A stretch of 15,555 nt of DNA from an uncultured Clostridia bacterium (GTDB lineage: Bacteria; Bacillota; Clostridia; Oscillospirales; Acutalibacteraceae). The notes below the pieces were generated by a model. That model saw only the letters and a program-made list of their open reading frames with translations. It did not search any database and had not been told where the DNA came from. This document shows positions 1 to 6,596 of this stretch, one piece after another (position 1 is the stretch's first letter; every line of letters starts with the position of its first letter). Both the position numbers and the translations under genes were made by a program. The stretch covers positions 1 to 15,555 of the forward strand of contig CALCHE010000221.1 of assembly GCA_937901145.1 (NCBI GenBank), in the 5' to 3' direction.

Positions 1-11
1 GTTTTTTTCAT
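1..11 (-). CDS. 5' end of a divergent gene leaving the window
   Basis: On the minus strand a GGAGG Shine-Dalgarno sequence (complement of 20-24) sits 8 nt before an ATG (complement of 9-11) that reads Met-Lys-Lys and runs off the left edge. The spacing is ideal, so I infer a real gene start. Nothing can be said about the product. It is divergent from the XRE regulator gene and shares the repeat-filled spacer with it, so it is a likely target of that regulator. Confidence 0.5.
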
Positions 12-33
12 AAAAATAACCTCCATTCTATTA

Positions 34-76
34 TGTAACAAAATGTAACATAATTATTGTAACAAATTGTTACAAT
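34..76. promoter_or_regulatory. Probable repressor operator: four TGTAACA half-sites
   Basis: TGTAACA occurs directly at 34-40, 44-50 and 58-64, and inverted (TGTTACA) at 68-74. The last two form a perfect 9-bp inverted repeat, ATTGTAACA / TGTTACAAT (56-64 and 68-76), around a 3-nt AAT centre. The first two copies start 10 bp apart, one helical turn. The cluster lies between two divergent start sites, one of them for an HTH regulator, which is the usual place for an autoregulatory operator. No convincing -35/-10 pair was identified for either gene. Confidence 0.65.
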
Positions 77-96
77 AAAGTCAAGAGGTGTTTGTT

Positions 97-300
97 GTGA
101 TCGGACTGAAAGAAATAAGGAAAAAGCGTAACCTTAATCAGCAAAAAGTCGCTATGGATTTAAACATCTCCCGTGAAGCATTATCTCATTACGAAAACGG
201 CAAAAGAGAGCCGAGCCTCGATATGCTCAATAAAATGTCCGCATATTTCAATGTATCAATTGATTATCTCATAAACGGAAAAGAATTTGAAAAAAAATAA
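97..300 (+). CDS. Small XRE/Cro-family HTH transcriptional regulator
   Basis: The 67-residue protein is essentially one HTH_3 (lambda-Cro-like) DNA-binding domain: an N-terminal helix with IRKKRNLNQQKVA, a turn and recognition helix around NISREALSHYENGKREPS, then helices ending in FNVSIDYLI. There is no extra sensor or dimerisation domain. GTG at 88 is in frame, but it overlaps the AAGAGGTG ribosome binding site (83-90). GTG at 97 is 6 nt after that site and is the better start. The gene is divergent from a gene at the left edge, and the TGTAACA cluster between them is its likely operator. An autorepressor is the simplest role; inducer and targets cannot be read from the sequence. Confidence 0.85.
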   Translation: MIGLKEIRKKRNLNQQKVAMDLNISREALSHYENGKREPSLDMLNKMSAYFNVSIDYLINGKEFEKK

Positions 301-345
301 TATAACTCCATCATCATTTACTGACGGCGGAGTTATATTTTTTAC
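299..345 (+). terminator. Bidirectional terminator after the XRE gene
   Basis: An 11-bp perfect stem, AATATAACTCC (299-309) with GGAGTTATATT (329-339), is closed by a 19-nt loop and followed by a run of T to 343. It begins at the stop codon of the XRE gene. On the minus strand the stem is followed by a T-rich run (complement of 291-298), so it may also stop transcripts arriving from the convergent glycogen operon. Confidence 0.75.
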
Positions 346-355
346 CCCAAAACAG

Positions 356-378
356 AGGACACGGCAACGCCGTGTCCT
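356..378 (-). terminator. Likely terminator of the glg operon
   Basis: A 10-bp perfect stem, AGGACACGGC (356-365) with GCCGTGTCCT (369-378), has a 3-nt loop. Read on the minus strand it is followed by TCTGTTTT, a modest U tract. It is the first terminator-like structure downstream of glgA, which stops at 511, apart from the repeat at 448-493. It resembles the trpS terminator, and both are preceded on the minus strand by ATATTACAG. Confidence 0.6.
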
Positions 379-447
379 TTACTGTAATATTATACTTTAC
401 GGGGAGAGTAGAAGTTTTCTCCTAACGATTATTCTCTCGCCATTCTG

Positions 448-493
448 CCTCTCCTGAAAGGAGAGGTGGCACGGCTATGCCGTGACGGAGAGG
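448..493. repeat. Palindromic REP-like element downstream of glgA
   Basis: CCTCTCC (448-454) pairs with GGAGAGG (460-466) around TGAAA. CACGGC (470-475) pairs with GCCGTG (479-484) around TAT. A second GGAGAGG lies at 487-493. CCTCTCC can pair with either GGAGAGG copy, the distant pairing enclosing the CACGGC hairpin. The layout suggests a small interspersed palindromic element, a type I associate with gut Clostridia genomes. There is no T run at the edge, so it is not a classical terminator, though it may protect the 3' end of the glg transcript. Confidence 0.6.
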
Positions 494-510
494 TAATTCC
501 GCATTCCGAA

Positions 511-1935
511 TTATTTAAGTATTTCCTTATACATCTTAATGTATTCGTTTGCACTCTTGCCCCAGCTGAAGTCGCATTCCATAGCTCTTACTACGAGGCT
601 GTCCCAATACTCTTTGTTATCGTAAGCACCGAGGCTTCTTCTGATAGCGCCGAGCATATCGTGAGCATTGTAGGTTTTGAAGGTAAAGCCGTTACCCTGA
701 CCGTCACCGCTGTCAGTGATGGAGTCACGAAGACCGCCTGTTTCTCTGACGATGGGAACTGTGCCGTAACGAAGAGCAACCATCTGTGAAAGACCGCAGG
801 GCTCACTCTTCGAAGGCATAAGGAAGATATCAGCACCGGCATAAATCTTTCTGGCCAGAGCAGGAATGAAGCCGATTTCGATGCCTACCTTGTCGGGATA
901 TTTGGCAGCCATTTCCTTAAAGAAGTTTTCATACTGCCAGTCACCTGAGCCGAGAAGAGCTATCTGAACATCTGTGGTGTAAAGAAGCTCGTCGAGGATA
1001 CCCTTGATAAGGTCGAGGCCCTTATGAGAAACGAGACGGGTAACGATACCGATGATGGGAACATCTGCTCTCTGAGGAAGATTAAGAGCTGCCTGCAGAT
1101 CCTTTTTGTTTTCTGCCTTGCCCTTCTTTACTGTCTTGACATCGTAGTTCTTAATGATGTTCTTGTCAGTTTCGGGGTTGTAGTTGTCTACGTCGATACC
1201 GTTCAGAATACCCTGAAGCTTCCACTGACGGTCACGGAGTATGGTGTCAAGACCGTGACTGTACCAGGGATCTAAAATTTCATTAGCATAAGAGGGAGAA
1301 ACGGTGGTAACCTTATTGGCGCACTCGATAGCACCCTTCATAAAGTTAACGTCGCCGTCGTATTCCACGATAGAGGTATCACCGGCATTGAGACCGATAA
1401 CATCGTTCACTAATTCCAGACCGTAAGTGCCCTGATACTGAATATTATGAATGGTAAAGACTGTCTTGATACCCTGATACCAGGGATCCTTACTGTAGAA
1501 GGTGGAATAGAAAACAGGAGTAAGAGCTGACTGCCAGTCATTACAGTGAATGATGTCGGGCTTGAAGTCAACTACGGGAAGAATTTCAAGCACGGCACGG
1601 GCAAAGAAGGTAAATCTTTCCGCATCGTCGTAGTGACCGTAAATGGTGTCACGCTTGAAATAGTACTGATTGTCGATAAGATAATAGATAACGCCTTCGT
1701 GCTTTGCCTGGAAGATACCGCAGTACTGTCTTCTCCACGCTACAGGAACAGAAATATTGGTGATAAAGGTCATCTTGTCTTTGAGCTCCTGCTTGATGGT
1801 GTCATAAAGAGGCATTACCACACGGCAGCCGATAAGTCTTTTACGAAGTGCCTGAGGAAGTGAACCTGCCACGTCACCCAGACCGCCACTGGCCATAAAG
1901 GGAAGGGCTTCACTTGCTACATATAAAACTTTCAT
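511..1935 (-). CDS. glgA: Glycogen synthase (ADP-glucose, GT5)
   Basis: This 474-residue enzyme transfers glucose from ADP-glucose to the non-reducing end of alpha-1,4-glucan in the cytoplasm. The length is normal for bacterial GlgA. The N-terminal GT-B domain has the SGGLGDV loop at 16-22, HCNDW at 130-134 and HNIQYQG at 163-169. The C-terminal domain has TRLVSHKG at 299-306, SEPCGLSQ at 377-384 and TGGLRD at 399-404, the nucleotide-sugar and catalytic segments of GT5. Residue 15 is Ala where E. coli GlgA has Lys15 of its KTGGL motif. It is the last gene of glgBCDA, 30 nt after glgD, with an AAAGGA ribosome binding site. Transcription depends on the promoter upstream of glgB. Confidence 0.96.
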   Translation of the reverse strand: MKVLYVASEALPFMASGGLGDVAGSLPQALRKRLIGCRVVMPLYDTIKQELKDKMTFITNISVPVAWRRQYCGIFQAKHEGVIYYLIDNQYYFKRDTIYGHYDDAERFTFFARAVLEILPVVDFKPDIIHCNDWQSALTPVFYSTFYSKDPWYQGIKTVFTIHNIQYQGTYGLELVNDVIGLNAGDTSIVEYDGDVNFMKGAIECANKVTTVSPSYANEILDPWYSHGLDTILRDRQWKLQGILNGIDVDNYNPETDKNIIKNYDVKTVKKGKAENKKDLQAALNLPQRADVPIIGIVTRLVSHKGLDLIKGILDELLYTTDVQIALLGSGDWQYENFFKEMAAKYPDKVGIEIGFIPALARKIYAGADIFLMPSKSEPCGLSQMVALRYGTVPIVRETGGLRDSITDSGDGQGNGFTFKTYNAHDMLGAIRRSLGAYDNKEYWDSLVVRAMECDFSWGKSANEYIKMYKEILK

Positions 1936-1965
1936 TTTTTTATTTCCTTTCGGGGTATTTTGCTT

Positions 1966-3081
1966 TTATACTATTGTTCCTTTTCCGATATAGAGAGGAT
2001 AAGTCTCTGCACCGCTGAGTTCACGGTTAGGCTTGATAACTACGTCTTTGTCGAGAATTGCACAGTTGATTGCTGCACCTGCACCGATAAAGCAGTCCTG
2101 CATAATGATGGAGTTTTTAACCACTGCACCCTCTGCCACCTGTACACCGCGGGAAAGAACGGAATTTTCTACTGTGCCTTTGATAATACAGCCGTCTGCT
2201 ACCAGAGAATTTGAAGCTTTGGAGCAAACGCCGTAAATGGCGGGCATATCGTCACGCACCTTGGTATAAACAGGGTTGCATTTGGTAAACAGATCTCTGA
2301 ATTCACCGGAAAGAAGCTGCATACTGATGTCATAGTAGCTCTGGAGTGAATCGATTGTTTTAGCATAGGTGTCAACCTTATAGCCTTTGATTTTAAGGTT
2401 GCTTACATTCTTTGCGATAGCTTCCTGCTCGAAGCTTTCACGGATAGAGCCTGAGCCTGCAGCAGCACTGATAATTCTCTGAAGGAGAACACGGCTCATT
2501 ACGATGATATTGAGAGCGTAATCACATGCCTCATCACCGTGCTGGTCAACTGTAACCTTTCTGATATCATTACCCTCGATGTCGAAGGTCATAATATTCT
2601 TAAGCTTGGGTGCGATACCTCTCTTATATGCAATAGTAATATCTGCACCGCTTTCCTGATGGAAATCGAGAATATCAGCATAGTTGATATTGCATACAGC
2701 ATTACAGTCAGCTAAAACCACATAATCCTTACCTGACTTTGAAATATAGGCCATCATTCCATGTAATGCCTCGAGACGGCTTTGGTAAACACCGCTGTCG
2801 GAATGGTTGAAGGGAGGAAGAATTGTCATACCGTCTCTTTTTCTTGAGAGGTCCCATGCCTGACCTGAGCCGAGATGGTCCATAAGAGACTGATAGTTAG
2901 CCTTTGTGCTGATACCTACCTTTGTGATACCGCTGTTTACCATGCCTGAAAGAACGAAGTCGATGAGTCTGTATCTGCCTGCAAAGGGAACTGAGCCCAT
3001 GGTACGCACGGTAGTAAGCTCTTTAAGGTGGTCATCATAAACATTTGAATAGATAATACCTAAAACATTTGAAGCGTACAT
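1966..3081 (-). CDS. glgD: ADP-glucose pyrophosphorylase subunit GlgD
   Basis: This 371-residue protein is homologous to GlgC but has lost key active-site residues. The N-terminal nucleotide-binding loop (GGQGSRL in GlgC) is replaced by IIYSNVYDDHL at 10-20, and Asp129 of GlgC aligns with Asn127 here (ADCNAVCNINY, 124-134). The PFAGRYRLIDFVLSGMVNSG stretch (32-51) and a C-terminal left-handed beta-helix with hexapeptide-like repeats (about 283-350) are retained. In Geobacillus, GlgD is known to partner GlgC and raise its activity, and a non-catalytic or regulatory subunit is inferred here. The start codon lies 1 nt after the glgC stop and its GGGGG-type ribosome binding site lies inside the end of glgC, so translation is probably coupled, as suits two subunits of one complex. 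Confidence 0.93.
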   Translation of the reverse strand: MYASNVLGIIYSNVYDDHLKELTTVRTMGSVPFAGRYRLIDFVLSGMVNSGITKVGISTKANYQSLMDHLGSGQAWDLSRKRDGMTILPPFNHSDSGVYQSRLEALHGMMAYISKSGKDYVVLADCNAVCNINYADILDFHQESGADITIAYKRGIAPKLKNIMTFDIEGNDIRKVTVDQHGDEACDYALNIIVMSRVLLQRIISAAAGSGSIRESFEQEAIAKNVSNLKIKGYKVDTYAKTIDSLQSYYDISMQLLSGEFRDLFTKCNPVYTKVRDDMPAIYGVCSKASNSLVADGCIIKGTVENSVLSRGVQVAEGAVVKNSIIMQDCFIGAGAAINCAILDKDVVIKPNRELSGAETYPLYIGKGTIV

Positions 3082-3082
3082 A

Positions 3083-4297
3083 TTATTTAACCCCCTTTAC
3101 ATCTGTGTCGATCATTTCTTTTGCCGCTACTGTGGCGCCCTTACCGATGGTTACCTTTTCACCGATAACTGTTACGCCCCAGTCGTCACGGTTTTCACTG
3201 TCCTCAGGGCTGAGGCCTACCTTAGCGTCTTCTTCGATAAGTGCATTTTCAGCGATGATTGAGTATTCTACCGTAGCACCTGCTTTAATGGTGGTGCCGG
3301 GCATAATGATGGAATATCTTACCTTTGCACCCTCTTCGATAGTTACATTGGAGAAGAGAACTGAGTAGTCAACCTCACCGCCTATGTAACATCCTTCACC
3401 TATCATTGAGTTTTCGAGCTTTGCTTCAGCTGAAACGAAGTGAGGAGGAGCGATGGGATTTCTGGAGTAAATTTTCCAGCTGTCGTCAGAGAGGTCAAGA
3501 TCAACCTTGGGATTGAGAAGGTCAAGGTTTGCTTCCCAGAGACTGTCGATGGTACCTACGTCCTTCCAGTAGCCGTCAAATTTGTAAGCGAACATTCTCT
3601 CACCGTTTTCGTGCATAGCGGGAATAACATCGTGGCCGAAATCGTTACCTGAATCGGGATTGTTTTCGTCGTCGATGAGATACTGACGCAGCTTGCTCCA
3701 GGTGAAGATATAAACACCCATTGAAGCCTTGTTACTTCTGGGGTTTTTCGGTTTTTCTTCGAATTCGCTGATAGAGCCGTCATCGTTTACGAACATAAGA
3801 CCGAAGCGTGATGCCTCATCCCAGGGTACCTCGAGCATAGCAATGGTACAGGCGGCATCATTTTCCTTGTGGAATTTAAGCATTTTGTTATAGTCCATCT
3901 TGTAAATATGGTCACCTGAAAGAACGGCTACATATTCGGGATTATAACGGTCGATAAAGTTTATGTTCTGATAGATAGCATTTGCGGTACCCTTATACCA
4001 TTCTGTACCCTTGATCTGCTGATAGGGAGAAAGCACATGTACACCGCCGTAGGATCTGTCAAGGTCCCAGGGACGGCCGTTGCCGATGTAGTCATTCAGC
4101 TCGAGGGGCTGATACTGAGTAAGAACGCCGACTGTTTCAATACCTGAATTGATGCAGTTGGAAAGAGGGAAGTCGATGATGCGGTACTTTCCGCCGTAGG
4201 GAACAGCGGGCTTTGCGATGTTTTTGGTAAGTATGCCGAGTCTGCTGCCCTGACCGCCGGCAAGGAGCATTGCAAGACATTCTGTTTTCTTGACCAT
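3083..4297 (-). CDS. glgC: Glucose-1-phosphate adenylyltransferase
   Basis: This catalytic ADP-glucose pyrophosphorylase subunit makes ADP-glucose and PPi from ATP and glucose-1-phosphate, the committed step of glycogen synthesis. In its 404 residues it shows the nucleotide loop GGQGSRLGILT (14-24), KPAVPYGGKYRIIDFPLSN (29-47), SGDHIYKMDY (127-136) with Asp129 as the catalytic metal-binding residue, the glucose-1-phosphate segment FEEKPKNP (179-186) and YWKDVGT (243-249). A left-handed beta-helix domain follows from about 288. All expected catalytic motifs are present, in contrast to GlgD next to it. The start has a strong CGGAGGAAA ribosome binding site. It lies 33 nt after glgB. The product probably forms a heterotetramer with GlgD. 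Confidence 0.97.
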   Translation of the reverse strand: MVKKTECLAMLLAGGQGSRLGILTKNIAKPAVPYGGKYRIIDFPLSNCINSGIETVGVLTQYQPLELNDYIGNGRPWDLDRSYGGVHVLSPYQQIKGTEWYKGTANAIYQNINFIDRYNPEYVAVLSGDHIYKMDYNKMLKFHKENDAACTIAMLEVPWDEASRFGLMFVNDDGSISEFEEKPKNPRSNKASMGVYIFTWSKLRQYLIDDENNPDSGNDFGHDVIPAMHENGERMFAYKFDGYWKDVGTIDSLWEANLDLLNPKVDLDLSDDSWKIYSRNPIAPPHFVSAEAKLENSMIGEGCYIGGEVDYSVLFSNVTIEEGAKVRYSIIMPGTTIKAGATVEYSIIAENALIEEDAKVGLSPEDSENRDDWGVTVIGEKVTIGKGATVAAKEMIDTDVKGVK

Positions 4298-4330
4298 AAT
4301 AATTTCCTCCGTTTCTTTATTTATATAAGA

Positions 4331-6274
4331 TTATTTGTTAGCTTTTTTGGTGTCAGCCTTTTCTGTCTTTACCTTTGTCTTTTTAGGCTTCACTCTGAAA
4401 ATAATACCGGAAAGACCGGGAAGGTCTACTGTTATACTGTTTTCGAAGCCGTGCATAGGCACCTTCTTTGAAGATACTCTTGTTTTCGTGCCCTTGCCTT
4501 CGCCGCCGAATTCCTCACTGTCCGAATTGATAAGGACCTCATAAACACCCTCATTTTCCACACCGAAAGAGTACTTCTCACGGCATACGGGAGTAAAGTT
4601 GCAGGCGATAACGATTTCATCGCCCTTTTTGTCCTTTCGTGAGAATGCGATTACGCTGTTATCGTTATCGTCACTTACGTTCCATTTGAAGCCTTCCCAG
4701 CTGTAATCGATCTCCCAGAAGGAGGGATATTTGAGATAAATATGATTAAGTTTTTTCACATAAGCTTTAAGCTGTCTGTGCTTTTCGTAATCCAGAAGCA
4801 ACCAGTCCAGACCGCTGTCATACTTCCATTCGATGAACTGACCGAACTCCTGACCCATAAAGGTAAGCTTTTTACCGGGATGAGCCATCATATAGCCCAT
4901 AAACGAGCGGATACCTCTGAATTTGTCGTCGTACTCACCGGGCATCTTGCCGATAAGAGAGCACTTTCCGTGCACTACCTCGTCATGGGAAATGGGAAGC
5001 ACGAAATTTTCAGAGAAGGCATAGAAGAATGAGAAGGTAAGAAGATTATGATTATACTTTCTCGAAAGTCCGTCCATAGAGAAATATCTCAGAGCATCGT
5101 TCATCCAGCCCATATTCCATTTGAAGTTGAAGCCGAGGCCGCCTATATCCGTTGGCTTGGAAACCAGGGGCCATGCCGTACTCTCTTCAGCAATCATGAG
5201 AGGATTTTTATGCTGACTGAAAATACCTGAATTGAGCTTTCTTAAAAAGTCAACTGCTTCCAGATTTTCATTTCCGCCGAATTTATTGGCTATCCACTGA
5301 CCGTCGTCTCTGCCGTAATCAAGATAAAGCATTGATGCTACCGCATCCACACGAAGACCGTCTATATGGAATTTGTCGAACCAGAAATTAGCTGAAGAGG
5401 TAAGGAAGGAAATAACCTCGTTTCTGCCGAAGTCAAATACCTTGGTGCCCCACTGCTTATGCTCGCCCTTTCTGTCATCCTTGTATTCATAACAGGCTTC
5501 CCCGTCGAAATTAGCTAATCCGTGCTCGTCCTTCGGGAAGTGAGCAGGTACCCAGTCCAGAATAACACTGATGCCGTTCTTATGGCACTTATCCACGAAG
5601 TACATAAAATCCTTCGGTGTACCGTAACGTGATGTAACGGCGAAATATCCTGTTACCTGATAGCCCCAGGAGCCGTCAAAGGGGTATTCCGAAAGAGGCA
5701 TAAGCTCGATGTGGGTATATCCCATATCCTTTACATAAGGAATAAGCTCATCTGCTAAATCCTTATAGGAATAGGGAGCCTCTTCACCGTAAATTTTCCA
5801 GGAGCCTGCGTGAACCTCGTAAATATTCATAGGGGACTCGTAGACGTTGGTCTGTTCCTTTGCCTTCAGCCATTTGCTGTCTCCCCATTTATAGCCCTCA
5901 AGCTCATAAATTTTTGAGGCTGTTCCGGGTCTTGTCTCACTGTGGAAGGCATAAGGGTCACTTTTTCCTGTCTTTTTGCCGTCCTGTGCAGTGACCATGA
6001 ATTTGTAATTGTCGAATTCCTTTACATCCGAAATATAACATTCCCACATACCGGCATCATTGATTTTTTCCATCGGATTACTATTTTCATCCCAGGAATT
6101 GAAATCACCGACTACATTTACGGCTTTTGCGTGGGGTGCCCATACACGGAATGACCAGAGGTTCTTTTCATCAGGCACCTTATGAGCGCCCATATATTCG
6201 TAGGCCTTCATATTATTGCCCTGATGGAAAAGATAAAGAGCAACATCATCGCCGCGCTTTATTTTTTCTGCCAT
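4331..6274 (-). CDS. glgB: 1,4-alpha-glucan (glycogen) branching enzyme, GH13
   Basis: GlgB cuts alpha-1,4 chains and rejoins them by alpha-1,6 bonds. The 647-residue protein has a CBM48-like N domain (about 38-115, with VWAPHAKAVNVVGDFNSW), then the GH13 barrel: DWVPAHFP (240-247), DGLRVDAV (305-312, nucleophile Asp310), the acid/base segment IAEEST (361-366) and PISHDEVVHGK (427-437, Asp431). A C-terminal beta domain ends in an unusual Lys-rich tail (629-647). The frame is open upstream to an ATG at 6430, but that lies before the promoter (6359-6387). The ATG at 6274 follows GAGGGTG with suitable spacing and is chosen. It is the first gene of glgBCDA. Confidence 0.96.
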   Translation of the reverse strand: MAEKIKRGDDVALYLFHQGNNMKAYEYMGAHKVPDEKNLWSFRVWAPHAKAVNVVGDFNSWDENSNPMEKINDAGMWECYISDVKEFDNYKFMVTAQDGKKTGKSDPYAFHSETRPGTASKIYELEGYKWGDSKWLKAKEQTNVYESPMNIYEVHAGSWKIYGEEAPYSYKDLADELIPYVKDMGYTHIELMPLSEYPFDGSWGYQVTGYFAVTSRYGTPKDFMYFVDKCHKNGISVILDWVPAHFPKDEHGLANFDGEACYEYKDDRKGEHKQWGTKVFDFGRNEVISFLTSSANFWFDKFHIDGLRVDAVASMLYLDYGRDDGQWIANKFGGNENLEAVDFLRKLNSGIFSQHKNPLMIAEESTAWPLVSKPTDIGGLGFNFKWNMGWMNDALRYFSMDGLSRKYNHNLLTFSFFYAFSENFVLPISHDEVVHGKCSLIGKMPGEYDDKFRGIRSFMGYMMAHPGKKLTFMGQEFGQFIEWKYDSGLDWLLLDYEKHRQLKAYVKKLNHIYLKYPSFWEIDYSWEGFKWNVSDDNDNSVIAFSRKDKKGDEIVIACNFTPVCREKYSFGVENEGVYEVLINSDSEEFGGEGKGTKTRVSSKKVPMHGFENSITVDLPGLSGIIFRVKPKKTKVKTEKADTKKANK

Positions 6275-6309
6275 TTTTTCACCCTCTTTTTTATTCATAT
6301 TCGTGACTT

Positions 6310-6327
6310 TTAAAGGGAGAAAGGCAT
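6310..6327 (-). promoter_or_regulatory. Five-codon ORF (MPFSL) in the glg leader
   Basis: Between the glg promoter and the glgB start, an ATG at 6327 reads Met-Pro-Phe-Ser-Leu-stop. It is preceded by AAAGGTG (complement of 6335-6341) at 7 nt, a better ribosome binding site than that of glgB. The frame differs from glgB. It may tune translation or mRNA stability, or be a chance ORF; the spacing is the only support. Confidence 0.3.
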
Positions 6328-6358
6328 ACTTCCCCACCTTTATAATTCTACAGATACC

Positions 6359-6387
6359 ATAATAACACTCCCGAAAACAAATTTCAA
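6359..6387 (-). promoter_or_regulatory. Sigma-A promoter of glgBCDA
   Basis: On the minus strand TTGAAA (6387-6382) and TATTAT (6364-6359) are separated by exactly 17 bp. Transcription should start near 6352, giving a leader of about 77 nt before glgB. This also rules out translation from the in-frame ATG at 6430. One TGTAACA half-site (6409-6403) lies 15 bp above the -35 box. Confidence 0.85.
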
Positions 6388-6531
6388 TAGTTTTTGTTAT
6401 TTTGTTACAAGATGATAAAAAACAATTCACATTTTTTAGTAACTTTGTTAGAAGAAATCACGAAAGACTGAACAGATCTTCTTTTAACAGCCAAAATCAA
6501 TAATATCATATTTCAAAAGTGAAAAATGACG

Positions 6532-6561
6532 AAAAAAGAGACACGGAAAATCCGCGTCTCT
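6532..6561 (-). terminator. Rho-independent terminator of trpS
   Basis: In minus-strand RNA, AGAGACGCGGA (6561-6551) pairs with UCCGUGUCUCU (6547-6537) through 11 pairs including one G-U, with a 3-nt loop, directly followed by six U. It starts 35 nt after the trpS stop and separates trpS from the glg promoter. Confidence 0.92.
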
Positions 6562-6596
6562 GCTGTAATATCAATTTTAACAAATCTTTCCTTAGC

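Noticed and set aside
88..96. GTG at 88 as start of the XRE gene
   Set aside because: The GTG is part of the AAGAGGTG ribosome binding site; GTG 97 is correctly spaced from it.
466..789. 107-codon + strand ORF opposite glgA
   Set aside because: It is an antisense shadow of a conserved gene, beginning in the palindromic repeat; no independent support.
6275..6430. In-frame N-terminal extension of GlgB (52 residues from an ATG at 6430)
   Set aside because: The sigma-A promoter at 6359-6387 lies inside it, the extension has no family resemblance, and ATG 6274 has a ribosome binding site.
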